DNA from: Tumebacillus permanentifrigoris
GTDB taxonomy: Bacteria > Bacillota > Bacilli > Tumebacillales > Tumebacillaceae
Assembly: GCF_003148565.1 (NCBI RefSeq)
Contig: NZ_QGGL01000003.1
Span: 1-64,000, forward strand
Reading direction: 5' to 3'
Length of the DNA stretch: 64,000 bases
Shown here piece by piece: positions 19,347-27,026 of the stretch. How positions within the stretch are numbered: the first letter of the stretch is position 1; the number at the start of each line of letters is the position of its first letter. The notes below the pieces were generated by a model. The model saw only the letters and a program-made list of their open reading frames with translations. It was not told where the DNA came from and did no database searches. Made by a program: the position numbers and the translations under genes.

Positions 19347-19469
19347 GGATTCCTCCTCGTTAAGGGATAGACGAATCGTATCGTTCCCTATTTTGAAGGA
19401 AGCTACGACTGGAAAAAATCGCATCCGCGAGGAATCTGTCGAATCAGTGCGCGAAAGCTGTGTGGCGTA

Positions 19470-19478
19470 TGCTATACT
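19470..19478 (+). promoter_or_regulatory. Extended -10 promoter of the BMP-like lipoprotein gene
   Basis: TGC-TATACT ending at 19478, 58 bases before the start; -35 not recognisable. Confidence 0.5.
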
Positions 19479-19536
19479 ACTGATAAGTATTTTGGAAATT
19501 TAGTTATTTTACAGGCAGGAGTGTAAGACATTTCCT

Positions 19537-20550
19537 ATGAAGTTTCCACGACGTTTTGCGGCCTTGGCCGCCGCAATCGCTGCATTTGTAGTGTTGACGA
19601 CCGGCTGTCACCAGCCGACATTTGATCAATTACAACCGGCCAAGCTCAAGTGGTCTGTTTCTGTGATCGCTGTCGCCGAGAGCGACGAGCAGAAAAATTC
19701 AATCCAAGAGCTGGTTGGCAAACTCGCAGGCGAGCACGCGATGGCGACGAACGTCACATGGCTGGACAAGCCTGCCGATGCCGCCGCCACGCTTGAGCAG
19801 GTCGCCAGTACGCCAGGTGTGGATCTCGTTTTGCTGGGTGCAGACGCGGACAACCTGCAAACGGTGGCCCAAAAGCACCCGAATGTGCGCTTTGGCGTGC
19901 TAGGGGAGGGCAGCGCCGCCGGGTTGGCGAACGTGCGGGCGCTGACGACCGATCACAAACGCAAGTTGTTCCTGGCCGGTTTCTTGGGAGCTGAAGCAAA
20001 CAAGGAATCAAGTGCGCCGTTCAGCGTATATGTAGACAAGACCCGCAGTGCCTCCGATGACGACTGGCAATGGGTGCTCGCTGGCGTGCGTTTCGCCGGA
20101 CGCAAGGACACGCCTGTACAGGTGACCACGAGTGGGTTGTTGCCGACCACAGGCAGCACGACGACCGAACGAGCGACACTGTCGGGGCGTGCGCTGGTGT
20201 TGCTCGACGAGATGCCTGACGAAGTGTGGGCAAAAATTCGCGATCGAGGTATGAAATTGATACGTACAGATCAAAGTACGAAGGGACTGGCAGTTCAATC
20301 CAATCATGTAGCGCAACCATCGAACCTGTTGGTGGAAGCGTTTGACGAGGAGAGCCGCTTGCTACATGACGGCAAGTGGACAGCAGGGCAGCAGGTGGAA
20401 TTGGCGGCGAAGCACATCTACCGTCTAACACAGCCAGGCCTGTTCCTCGACAAATCGCTGGCAACACGCTTGGAGTTGATCGAAGACCAGCTCACCACCG
20501 GTGCGCTGAAGCCGGAGACCTACCTAGCGGGCCAAGTGAACGCGAGGTAA
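19537..20550 (+). CDS. Diverged BMP-like lipoprotein
   Basis: 337 aa. Signal peptide with lipobox LTTGC (Cys near 28). The body keeps the outline of a BMP/PnrA type-I periplasmic-binding fold: VDLVLLGADADNLQTVAQKHPNVRFGVLGEG parallels the BMP core, and HKRKLFLAGFLGA parallels the EEGSFLMGVLAA motif of the lipoprotein at 9657. Otherwise there is little similarity to it and no transporter genes follow. It may sense rather than transport. The family call is inference; lipoprotein status is clear. Followed 38 bases later by ymfK. Confidence 0.7.
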   Translation: MKFPRRFAALAAAIAAFVVLTTGCHQPTFDQLQPAKLKWSVSVIAVAESDEQKNSIQELVGKLAGEHAMATNVTWLDKPADAAATLEQVASTPGVDLVLLGADADNLQTVAQKHPNVRFGVLGEGSAAGLANVRALTTDHKRKLFLAGFLGAEANKESSAPFSVYVDKTRSASDDDWQWVLAGVRFAGRKDTPVQVTTSGLLPTTGSTTTERATLSGRALVLLDEMPDEVWAKIRDRGMKLIRTDQSTKGLAVQSNHVAQPSNLLVEAFDEESRLLHDGKWTAGQQVELAAKHIYRLTQPGLFLDKSLATRLELIEDQLTTGALKPETYLAGQVNAR

Positions 20551-20588
20551 CTTTGATCCTACCCATGAGAGAATAGGGGTTGTGAACG

Positions 20589-21362
20589 TTGGAAGATTGG
20601 TATCTGGAATATCACATTCACAAGGATCGCCCAGGTCTGCTCGGCGACATCGCGTCGTTGCTTGGGATGCTCTCGATCAACATCTTGACCGTGAGCGGCG
20701 TAGAGGAGAAGAAGCGTGGCTTTTTGTTGCGAACCAGCGATCGGCAGAAGATTTCTGCGCTGCGTTCGATGTTGCGCAAAGTCGAGAACATCACCGTGAC
20801 GGCGTTGCGTCAACCGACCTTGCTCGACCGTTTGGCCTTGCGTCATGGTGTGTTTATCCAACGGGAATCTTCGGAGAACACCAAGACGTATAAATTTACG
20901 AGGGATCAACTTGGGATTCTCGTCGATTTTTTGGGGGAATTACTAAAAAAAGAAGGAAATCAGGTCATCGGAATTCGAGGGATGCCACGCGTCGGGAAAA
21001 CGGAATCGATCGTCGCCGCGTCTGTCTATGCGAATAAGCGGTGGTCGTTCGTGTCCTCGACCCTGTTGCGCCAGACGGTTCGGACGCGCCTGGATGAGGA
21101 CGAGATGTTTGCGGACAACATGGTCTTCCTGTTGGATGGTATCGTATCCACGCACCGCGCCAACGACCAACACCGCTCCCTCGTCCGCGAGATCATGCGC
21201 CTCAACGCGCCCAAAGTGATCGAACACCCGGATATCTTCGTTCGTGAGACGGAATACGGCTGGGAGCACTTCGATCGCATCATCGAACTGCGCAACAATC
21301 CCGATGAGGAGATCTCCTACCAGATGATTCAAACCGGATTCTCATCCTTCGATATCAGTTAG
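20589..21362 (+). CDS. ymfK: YmfK family protein (DUF3388)
   Basis: 257 aa. Residues 1-75 look like an ACT-type regulatory domain (YHIHKDRPGLLGDIASLLGMLSINILTV). A central domain carries the P-loop GIRGMPRVGKTES near 137, followed by VIEHPDIFVRETEY. Strongly similar to B. subtilis YmfK, whose function is unknown; a nucleotide-dependent regulatory role is plausible from the domains. TTG start with AGGGG about 8 nt upstream. Precedes rodZ exactly as in Bacillus. Confidence 0.9.
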   Translation: MEDWYLEYHIHKDRPGLLGDIASLLGMLSINILTVSGVEEKKRGFLLRTSDRQKISALRSMLRKVENITVTALRQPTLLDRLALRHGVFIQRESSENTKTYKFTRDQLGILVDFLGELLKKEGNQVIGIRGMPRVGKTESIVAASVYANKRWSFVSSTLLRQTVRTRLDEDEMFADNMVFLLDGIVSTHRANDQHRSLVREIMRLNAPKVIEHPDIFVRETEYGWEHFDRIIELRNNPDEEISYQMIQTGFSSFDIS

Positions 21363-21398
21363 AACTGACAGCAGAGACTTTCGAAGGAGGTAGTGCAC

Positions 21399-22220
21399 GT
21401 GCAGGAACTCGGAACAGAACTCAAACAGGCGCGCGAACAGCAAGAATTAACGCTGGAACAGGTACAGCAGGATACCAAGATTCGCTCCCGTTATCTCGAA
21501 GCGATCGAGCAGGGTGATCTGTCTGTGCTGCCAGGTCTTGTGTATGCGCGTGGATTTATCAGGAGCTATGCGGAGTATCTCGGACTGAACGGACATGAGT
21601 TGTTGGAGCGTCACGGACTGCTGGCGGCGACTGAGACGGTGCAGGGGGACGCGATGCGTCGAGCGGGCAAGAAACCGGCCTCTGTCGATGTCACGAAACC
21701 TACGCTCGGCAACTCGCGCTTGTTGCCGCAACTCGTCGCGGGTATCGGGGTGTTGGCGATCTTGATCGCGGCGTACGTGTTGCTGGTGCGCAAAGTAGAT
21801 CCTGCACCGACACAGGACCAGGCGCAGACGCAAGCGACAGCCAATGCGCAGAACCTGACCCCGACGGCACAAGTGACTCCCGTTCCGGCACCTGTGCCGC
21901 AACCTGAACCGCCGAAGCCGCAGGTTACGGTCACACAGTCGGCCAAGGAAGCCAACCGCACGCTGTACGCTGTACAGGGTGCAGAGAACCTTTCGCTCGT
22001 ACTCACCGCACAGGACAACTGCTGGGTACAAGTGACAGCGGATGGCAAGGTTGTTGAGAGCGGCATCATCAAGGTTGGCGAATCTCGAACCTGGTCTGCA
22101 ACCAAGGACATCGCGGTGCTGACCGGCAAGTCGAAGTTCATCACCTTGAAGCTCAACGAGCAAGCGGTTACGTTCGAGCCGCAGCTGCGCGGCTACACGT
22201 ATGAATTTCAAAAGTCGTAA
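21399..22220 (+). CDS. rodZ: RodZ-like cytoskeletal/cell shape protein
   Basis: 273 aa. N-terminal HTH_25 domain (LGTELKQAREQQELTLEQVQQDTKI ... LPGLVYARGFIRSYAEYLG). Then a cytoplasmic linker, one membrane span (about residues 112-132), a Pro/Gln/Thr-rich extracellular linker, and a C-terminal DUF4115 beta domain. Couples MreB filaments to wall synthesis in the family (B. subtilis YmfM). GTG 21399 preferred because AAGGAGG lies 8 nt upstream; the GTG at 21393 is too close. Confidence 0.92.
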   Translation: MQELGTELKQAREQQELTLEQVQQDTKIRSRYLEAIEQGDLSVLPGLVYARGFIRSYAEYLGLNGHELLERHGLLAATETVQGDAMRRAGKKPASVDVTKPTLGNSRLLPQLVAGIGVLAILIAAYVLLVRKVDPAPTQDQAQTQATANAQNLTPTAQVTPVPAPVPQPEPPKPQVTVTQSAKEANRTLYAVQGAENLSLVLTAQDNCWVQVTADGKVVESGIIKVGESRTWSATKDIAVLTGKSKFITLKLNEQAVTFEPQLRGYTYEFQKS

Positions 22221-22221
22221 A

Positions 22222-22259
22222 GGGTCACGCCCCGGCTTGTCCGGGGAGGGGCCTTTTTT
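22222..22259 (+). terminator. Terminator after rodZ
   Basis: Hairpin CCCCGG/CCGGGG with 5-nt loop, extended by an outer GC-rich pairing, followed by T7. The T tract touches the stop of the convergent gene at 22258. Confidence 0.75.
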
Positions 22260-22623
22260 ATGCCTCCGGATCTTCGTCGCGGCGGCGTAGGAAAAAGTTG
22301 CTGTAGAAGCCAGGCTCGGGCACGCCCCATTTGATGCCATGATGTGCAGTTTCCTCATGGATGACTTCGAGGAGCAGGGCGAGCCCGGAAGTGTCCATCG
22401 TCTCGAAAATCGTTTTGAGCGTATAAAACTCATCTCGTCCAGCTAGGACATACTCGTCCGAAGCCAGATGGTCGAGCCACAGCGCGCCGGGCATCTCCTC
22501 CCACAGTTCGCCATATGCGATGCGGTAGAGGTCGCCAAGCGTGAAGGGCAGATGGAGCGATTCCAGGTAAATCGTCAGTTGATACAGGGCTCGGGCGAGC
22601 CGCAGTTCGCGTTTGCCGTTCAT
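22258..22623 (-). CDS. Uncharacterised protein, second gene of the putative SOS operon, paralogue of 16312-16662
   Basis: 121 residues, no recognised family. Shares ALYQLxxYLxxLxxPFTxxDLYRxAY with the 116-aa protein at 16312-16662. Predicted soluble, with a charged C-terminus (RRRDEDPEA). Its ATG overlaps the stop of the upstream gene by 4 bases, so it is translationally coupled to it and shares the promoter with LexA-like boxes. A damage-response role follows only from that promoter. Confidence 0.75.
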   Translation of the reverse strand: MNGKRELRLARALYQLTIYLESLHLPFTLGDLYRIAYGELWEEMPGALWLDHLASDEYVLAGRDEFYTLKTIFETMDTSGLALLLEVIHEETAHHGIKWGVPEPGFYSNFFLRRRDEDPEA

Positions 22624-22976
22624 GTTGTTCCTCCTTCGAGCAGGGTTTTAAAGAGAACCTGTGCTTCTGCTTGCAGGGTGGCAAGCAAGAAACAGTGCTG
22701 GACCCGATAGCCGCGTTCCATGTAGGCGATCTGGAAGTCTAGGCTGTTTTTTTGCTGTTCGACGATGCGCACACCGTAGCGGCGCAACAGCCGCTTGTGA
22801 TCGGCCACGCGGTTCAAGAGCAGGCCGTGGATGCCTTGCAACCGCTCGACAAGACATTGCGACAGAAGCAGGGGAGCGGACGCCAACAGGTTCAGATCTG
22901 CTTCGACCTGTTGGCGTAGCAGGTGCATGATCAGAACGGCCTTCACTGCGCTGAGCGATTGGAACGAGTCTGTCAT
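22620..22976 (-). CDS. Uncharacterised helical protein, first gene of the putative SOS operon
   Basis: 118 residues, no recognised family. Composition and spacing suggest long alpha helices (LLRQQVEADLNLLASAPLLLSQ, then DFQIAYMERGYRVQHC), with no signal peptide. GGAGGG sits 7 nt before the ATG. First gene of a two-gene unit divergent from yajQ; its promoter region (22977-23062) contains three LexA-like boxes. Confidence 0.75.
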   Translation of the reverse strand: MTDSFQSLSAVKAVLIMHLLRQQVEADLNLLASAPLLLSQCLVERLQGIHGLLLNRVADHKRLLRRYGVRIVEQQKNSLDFQIAYMERGYRVQHCFLLATLQAEAQVLFKTLLEGGTT

Positions 22977-23001
22977 CCGCGATCCCTCCGTTTCTCATTT
23001 G

Positions 23002-23056
23002 CGAACAATTGTTCCCCAGTACGTTTGTTCGTATTCTAAACCCGAACATATATTCG
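23002..23056. promoter_or_regulatory. Three LexA (DinR)-like boxes
   Basis: Box 1 at 23002-23015 is CGAAC-AATT-GTTCC (9 of 10 arm bases of the CGAAC-N4-GTTCG consensus). Box 2 at 23018-23031 is AGTAC-GTTT-GTTCG (8 of 10). Box 3 at 23043-23056 is CGAAC-ATAT-ATTCG (9 of 10). Relative to the - strand promoter, box 3 fills the -35/-10 spacer, box 2 covers the transcription start and box 1 the early transcript. All three lie upstream of the yajQ -35, so the - strand operon is the likely target. Confidence 0.7.
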
Positions 23057-23062
23057 TGTAAA
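23033..23062 (-). promoter_or_regulatory. Promoter of the putative SOS operon
   Basis: On the - strand, TTTACA (23062-23057), 18-bp spacer, TAGAAT (23038-23033). About 57 bases before the ATG at 22976. Overlapped by LexA-like boxes 2 and 3. Confidence 0.65.
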
Positions 23063-23068
23063 GTGCTT

Positions 23069-23097
23069 TTTGCAGGAAACTGTTGGCATGGTATAAT
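23069..23097 (+). promoter_or_regulatory. SigA promoter of yajQ
   Basis: TTTGCA (23069-23074), 17-bp spacer, TATAAT (23092-23097) with upstream TGG (extended -10). Confidence 0.7.
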
Positions 23098-23136
23098 AGG
23101 GGTCGAACCTGAGGAGCAGATAGGAGGCGATTCTCT

Positions 23137-23628
23137 ATGGCGAAGGATGCGTCGTTTGACATCGTCAGTGAGATTGACATGCAGGAGATGGACAATGCGG
23201 TGAACCAAGCGGTCAAGGAGATGGTCGGCCGCTTTGACTTTAAGAACAGCAAGAGTTCGATTGATCTCGGGGAGAAGGATTTGACGATCGCCAGCGATGA
23301 CGAGTTTAAACTCAAGTCGGTGATTGATATCCTGGAGACGAAAATGATCAAGCGCGGTATCTCGTTGAAGTCACTCGACTTCGGAAAAGTGGAGCCAGCG
23401 TCTGGCGGCAGTGTGCGTCAGGTGGCGAAACTCAAGCAAGGACTCGATCAAGACAACGCCAAAAAAATCGTCAAGATCATCAAGGACGCCAAACTCAAAG
23501 TCCAAGTGACGATCCAAGGCGATCAAGTGCGCGTCACGGGCAAGAGCCGTGACGATCTTCAAGCTGTGATTCAACTGCTGCGACACTCCGATCTGGCGGT
23601 CGATCTGCAATTTACGAACTACCGCTAG
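23137..23628 (+). CDS. yajQ: YajQ family nucleotide-binding protein
   Basis: 163-aa DUF520/YajQ protein, full length. Begins with the family signature MAKDASFDIVSEIDMQEMDNAVNQA and contains FDFKNSKSSIDL and KKIVKIIKDAKLKVQVTIQGDQVRVTGKSRDDLQ. YajQ proteins bind nucleotides and tRNA, and c-di-GMP was shown for a Xanthomonas member; whether this one does is unknown. Monocistronic, with AGGAGG upstream. Confidence 0.95.
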   Translation: MAKDASFDIVSEIDMQEMDNAVNQAVKEMVGRFDFKNSKSSIDLGEKDLTIASDDEFKLKSVIDILETKMIKRGISLKSLDFGKVEPASGGSVRQVAKLKQGLDQDNAKKIVKIIKDAKLKVQVTIQGDQVRVTGKSRDDLQAVIQLLRHSDLAVDLQFTNYR

Positions 23629-23640
23629 TGGAGAATGCAA

Positions 23641-23680
23641 AACAGGGCCCCTCAACGAGTGAGGGGTCCCTGTTGTTTTT
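23641..23680 (+). terminator. Intrinsic terminator after yajQ
   Basis: AACAGGG-CCCCTCA pairs with TGAGGGG-CCCTGTT (one mismatch), followed by GT7. It ends exactly where the rimO -35 box begins. Confidence 0.92.
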
Positions 23681-23709
23681 TTGACACCTAATCTCGCATG
23701 GTTTATACT
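23681..23709 (+). promoter_or_regulatory. Strong SigA promoter of the rimO operon
   Basis: Consensus TTGACA (23681-23686), 17-bp spacer, TATACT (23704-23709). Confidence 0.8.
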
Positions 23710-23768
23710 GTGGACAGCATGTCTATATAGGTCAGCGCCTGTAGGCGATAGATGGAGGATACAGCACT

Positions 23769-25115
23769 GTGACGCAAAAAACTGCACAAAAGATCCATTT
23801 CGTTACGCTTGGTTGTGAAAAAAATCTCGTAGATTCAGAAGTTATGATGGGGATCGTCCAAGGCAAGGAATACACGATTGTTGACAACGCAGAGGATGCG
23901 GATGTCGTCGTCGTAAACACCTGCGGCTTTATCGATGAAGCGAAGGCGGAATCGGTTGAGACGATCTTGCAAATGGCTCAACTCAAGGAATCTGCACATG
24001 TCAAGTCCGTGCTCGTCGCGGGTTGCATGGCGCAGCGCTACAAGGACGAACTGATGACTGAAATTCCGGAGATCGACGGGATCGTCGGCACCCAGGATTT
24101 CATTCAGATCACCGACCTCATCGAGGAATCGTTGACCGGTTCCCGTCCGCAGTACTTCTCGGCGGGCAACCCGATCTATCTCTACGATGAGAACACCCCG
24201 CGCGTACACACGTCGGGCAACATCTCCGCGTATCTTAAAATTGCAGAAGGCTGCAACCACGCGTGCACGTTCTGCATCATCCCGACGATGCGCGGCAAAC
24301 TGCGCAGCCGGACGATTGAATCGATCGTGACCGAAGCAGAACAACTGGTCGCCCAAGGCGTGAAGGAAATCATCCTGATCGCACAAGACACCACCGATTA
24401 CGGGGTCGATGTCTACAAAAAGCGCCGCCTCGCAGATCTGCTCGAAGCGCTGAACAACGTCGAAGGTCTGCATTGGATTCGCCTGCATTACGCCTACCCA
24501 GGCTTTTTCACCGACGAAGTGATCGACGCGATCGCTCGTCTGGATCGAGTAGCGAAGTACATCGACATGCCGCTGCAGCATTCCGAAGACCACATCCTCA
24601 AAGCGATGCAGCGTCCAGGTCACCAAGCGGGCGTTCGCAAGCTCGTGCAAAAAATCCGCGATCGCGTGCCGAACGTCGCTCTGCGCACGTCGATCATCGT
24701 CGGTTTCCCTGGCGAGACGGATGAAGACTTTGAGAACCTTTGCGGGTTTGTGCGCGACTTGCAGTTCGACCACGTCGGCGTTTTCACGTATTCGCCGGAG
24801 GAAGGGACGCCGTCCGCACAATTCGAAGCGCAAGTCCCGGTCGAAACCAAGGAGCGCCGCTCGAACATTTTGATGGAGGTCGCACGCGAAGTTGCGTCCC
24901 AGCGTCAAGCACGTCATGTCGGGGAAGTGCTCGATGTGTTGATTGAGAAGTTTGACGAGGAGGACCCGTCCATCCGCGTCGGTCGGACCCAATTCGACGC
25001 TCGCGACATCGACGGTCTCGTCTTTGTGGCAAACTCCGACGCAGCAATCGGGGATATGATCAAAGTTCGCGTCACGCACGCGTTCGACTTCGACCTCTCG
25101 GGGGAGGCTGTCTAA
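23769..25115 (+). CDS. rimO: Ribosomal protein S12 methylthiotransferase RimO
   Basis: 448-aa radical SAM enzyme that methylthiolates the conserved aspartate of ribosomal protein S12. Three Cys of the N-terminal UPF0004 domain (LGCEKN near 16, VNTCGF near 50, VAGCMA near 84) hold one 4Fe-4S cluster. CNHACTFC near 161-168 (CxxxCxxC) holds the radical SAM cluster. A TRAM domain ends the protein. GTG start. First gene of rimO-pgsA-cinA; in Bacillus relatives this position is more variable. Confidence 0.95.
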   Translation: MTQKTAQKIHFVTLGCEKNLVDSEVMMGIVQGKEYTIVDNAEDADVVVVNTCGFIDEAKAESVETILQMAQLKESAHVKSVLVAGCMAQRYKDELMTEIPEIDGIVGTQDFIQITDLIEESLTGSRPQYFSAGNPIYLYDENTPRVHTSGNISAYLKIAEGCNHACTFCIIPTMRGKLRSRTIESIVTEAEQLVAQGVKEIILIAQDTTDYGVDVYKKRRLADLLEALNNVEGLHWIRLHYAYPGFFTDEVIDAIARLDRVAKYIDMPLQHSEDHILKAMQRPGHQAGVRKLVQKIRDRVPNVALRTSIIVGFPGETDEDFENLCGFVRDLQFDHVGVFTYSPEEGTPSAQFEAQVPVETKERRSNILMEVAREVASQRQARHVGEVLDVLIEKFDEEDPSIRVGRTQFDARDIDGLVFVANSDAAIGDMIKVRVTHAFDFDLSGEAV

Positions 25116-25116
25116 G

Positions 25117-25698
25117 GTGAAGTTCAATCTGGCTAACCGTATTACTTTAGCCAGGATTTCCTTGGTACCTATCGTGATGTTTTTCTTGTTGGTGCGCTTG
25201 GACCTTGGGAAGTTTACCTTCTTTGGGCACCACACGTCCGTCTCAGACCTGATCGCTGCGTTGATTTTCATCATCGCAGCGGTCACCGACGGTCTGGATG
25301 GCTACATAGCGCGCAGTCGCAAAATGGTAACCAATTTCGGGAAGTTCCTGGACCCATTGGCAGATAAATTGTTGATCTCCGCCATTTTGATCTCGCTCGT
25401 TGAGATGGGGCGACTGGATGCTTGGGTGGCGATCGTCATCATTTCCCGCGAGTTTGCGGTGACGGGTTTGCGTCTCGTCGCGGCGGCCAACGGCACGATC
25501 ATCGCCGCTTCCAACCTCGCCAAATGGAAGACCACGTTCCAAATTATCGCGGTGGTCTTGCTGATCCTCGACAATTTCCCGTTCTATGTGTTTGATTTCC
25601 GCTTTGATTTGCTGATGGTGTATGCGATGGTGTTCATCACAGTCTGGTCAGGCGTCGACTATTTCGTCAAGAACAAACAAGCGATACAAGAAGCCTAG
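25117..25698 (+). CDS. pgsA: CDP-diacylglycerol--glycerol-3-phosphate 3-phosphatidyltransferase PgsA
   Basis: 193-aa integral membrane enzyme making phosphatidylglycerol phosphate. The CDP-alcohol phosphotransferase motif is complete: DGLDGYIARSRK followed by GKFLDPLADK (D-G-x2-A-R-x8-G-x3-D-x3-D) near residues 66-90. About five to six hydrophobic spans. GTG start, one base after the rimO stop, hence coupled. Confidence 0.95.
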   Translation: MKFNLANRITLARISLVPIVMFFLLVRLDLGKFTFFGHHTSVSDLIAALIFIIAAVTDGLDGYIARSRKMVTNFGKFLDPLADKLLISAILISLVEMGRLDAWVAIVIISREFAVTGLRLVAAANGTIIAASNLAKWKTTFQIIAVVLLILDNFPFYVFDFRFDLLMVYAMVFITVWSGVDYFVKNKQAIQEA

Positions 25699-25708
25699 AG
25701 ACACAAGT

Positions 25709-25746
25709 AGTAGCCGGTGGAGCCTATCCTCTGGCTACTCTTTTTC
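25709..25746 (+). terminator. Hairpin-T tract between pgsA and cinA
   Basis: AGTAGCC pairs with GGCTACT around an 17-nt partly paired loop, followed by CTTTTTCT. A probable partial terminator, since no new promoter is seen before cinA. Confidence 0.6.
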
Positions 25747-25762
25747 TAAGGAGGAGAGATTG

Positions 25763-27016
25763 ATGATGAACGCGGAACTGGTCGCGGTTGGCACCGAGCT
25801 GTTGATGGGGCAGATCGCCAATACCAACGCACAATACCTCTCGCAACGCATGGCAGAGATTGGCATCGCTGTATATCACCATGCCGTCGTGGGCGACAAT
25901 TTGGAGAGAGCCCAGAACGTCCTGCACCAAGCCAAGCACAGAGGGGCAAATGTCGTCATCCTCTGTGGTGGACTTGGTCCGACAGAAGACGACTTAACTC
26001 GCCAAGTGGTCGCTTCCACACTCGGAAAACCCCTGATTTTGTCAGACGAAATTGTTGAACATATTCGGAGCCTTTATACATATCGTGGCAGAGAGATGCC
26101 TGAGAACAACAAGCAGCAAGCACTGGTGATCGAAGGGGCCACTGTGCTCGACAATCCGCGCGGCACCGCACCGGGCCAATACATCGAAGCGGACGGCGTC
26201 CACTACTTCCTGTTGCCAGGGCCACCGGCGGAATTGAAAGGCATGTACCAGGAAAAGGTCTTGCCGATTCTGCAGCGCGTGCAAGGAGAGGTCAAGCAAG
26301 TCTTCGCATCGCGCTACCTGCATACGTTTAACATCGGCGAGTCGGCCTTGGAGCTGAAGATCCTCGACATCATCCAAGCGCAATCCAATCCGACTGTCGC
26401 GCCCTATGCTTCGGAGGGCGGTTGCACGATCCGTCTGACGGCAAGTGCCGCGACTGAACCGGAAGCGCTGGCGTTGATCGCGCCTGTAGAAGCGGCGATT
26501 CGCGAGCGCATCGGTCACTACATCTACGGTGTGGACGATGAAACCTTGCAGGTTAAACCGGGCAAACTGCTCCGGGAAAAGGGCCAGCGCATGGTGACAG
26601 CTGAAAGTTGCACCGGTGGCCTGATCGGGCAGATGGTGACCGACTTGCCAGGCAGCTCTGAGTATTTCTATGGTAGCGTGGTTGCCTACGACAACACGAT
26701 CAAGGAGCGCGTCCTCGGCGTAGACCCGGCAGTGCTCCGCGAGCATGGCGCTGTCTCTGAGCAGACCGCGCAGCAGATGGCAGAAGGCGCGCGTAAACTG
26801 ATGGGTGTGGACTGGGCGGTCTCGGTCACCGGCATCGCAGGACCGGGTGGCGGCACAGCCGAAAAGCCGGTCGGACTGGTTTACATCGGCATCGCTGGAC
26901 CGGACGGCACGACAGTTGGCGAGCACCGCTTGTTTGGCGATCGCACCCAAGTTCGCCTGCGCGCCGCACGTACCGCGCTGCACAGCTTGATCCAACGCAT
27001 TCAAAACGAAAGGTGA
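25763..27016 (+). CDS. cinA: CinA, competence/damage-inducible protein, NMN amidohydrolase
   Basis: 417 aa. N-terminal MoCF-like domain (VAVGTELLMGQIANTNAQYLSQ, then GGLGPTEDDLTRQVVA), and C-terminal CinA domain (about 255-410) with the nicotinamide mononucleotide deamidase motifs TAESCTGGLIGQMVTD and VSVTGIAGPGGGT. Recycles NMN in the pyridine nucleotide cycle. ATG 25763 (or 25766) with AAGGAGGAG upstream. The usual cinA-recA neighbourhood is interrupted here by three genes. Confidence 0.94.
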   Translation: MMNAELVAVGTELLMGQIANTNAQYLSQRMAEIGIAVYHHAVVGDNLERAQNVLHQAKHRGANVVILCGGLGPTEDDLTRQVVASTLGKPLILSDEIVEHIRSLYTYRGREMPENNKQQALVIEGATVLDNPRGTAPGQYIEADGVHYFLLPGPPAELKGMYQEKVLPILQRVQGEVKQVFASRYLHTFNIGESALELKILDIIQAQSNPTVAPYASEGGCTIRLTASAATEPEALALIAPVEAAIRERIGHYIYGVDDETLQVKPGKLLREKGQRMVTAESCTGGLIGQMVTDLPGSSEYFYGSVVAYDNTIKERVLGVDPAVLREHGAVSEQTAQQMAEGARKLMGVDWAVSVTGIAGPGGGTAEKPVGLVYIGIAGPDGTTVGEHRLFGDRTQVRLRAARTALHSLIQRIQNER

Positions 27017-27026
27017 TTCCTCCTAT

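Noticed and set aside
23835-25286. 483-codon - strand frame opposite rimO
   Set aside because: Antisense shadow of a certain radical SAM gene.
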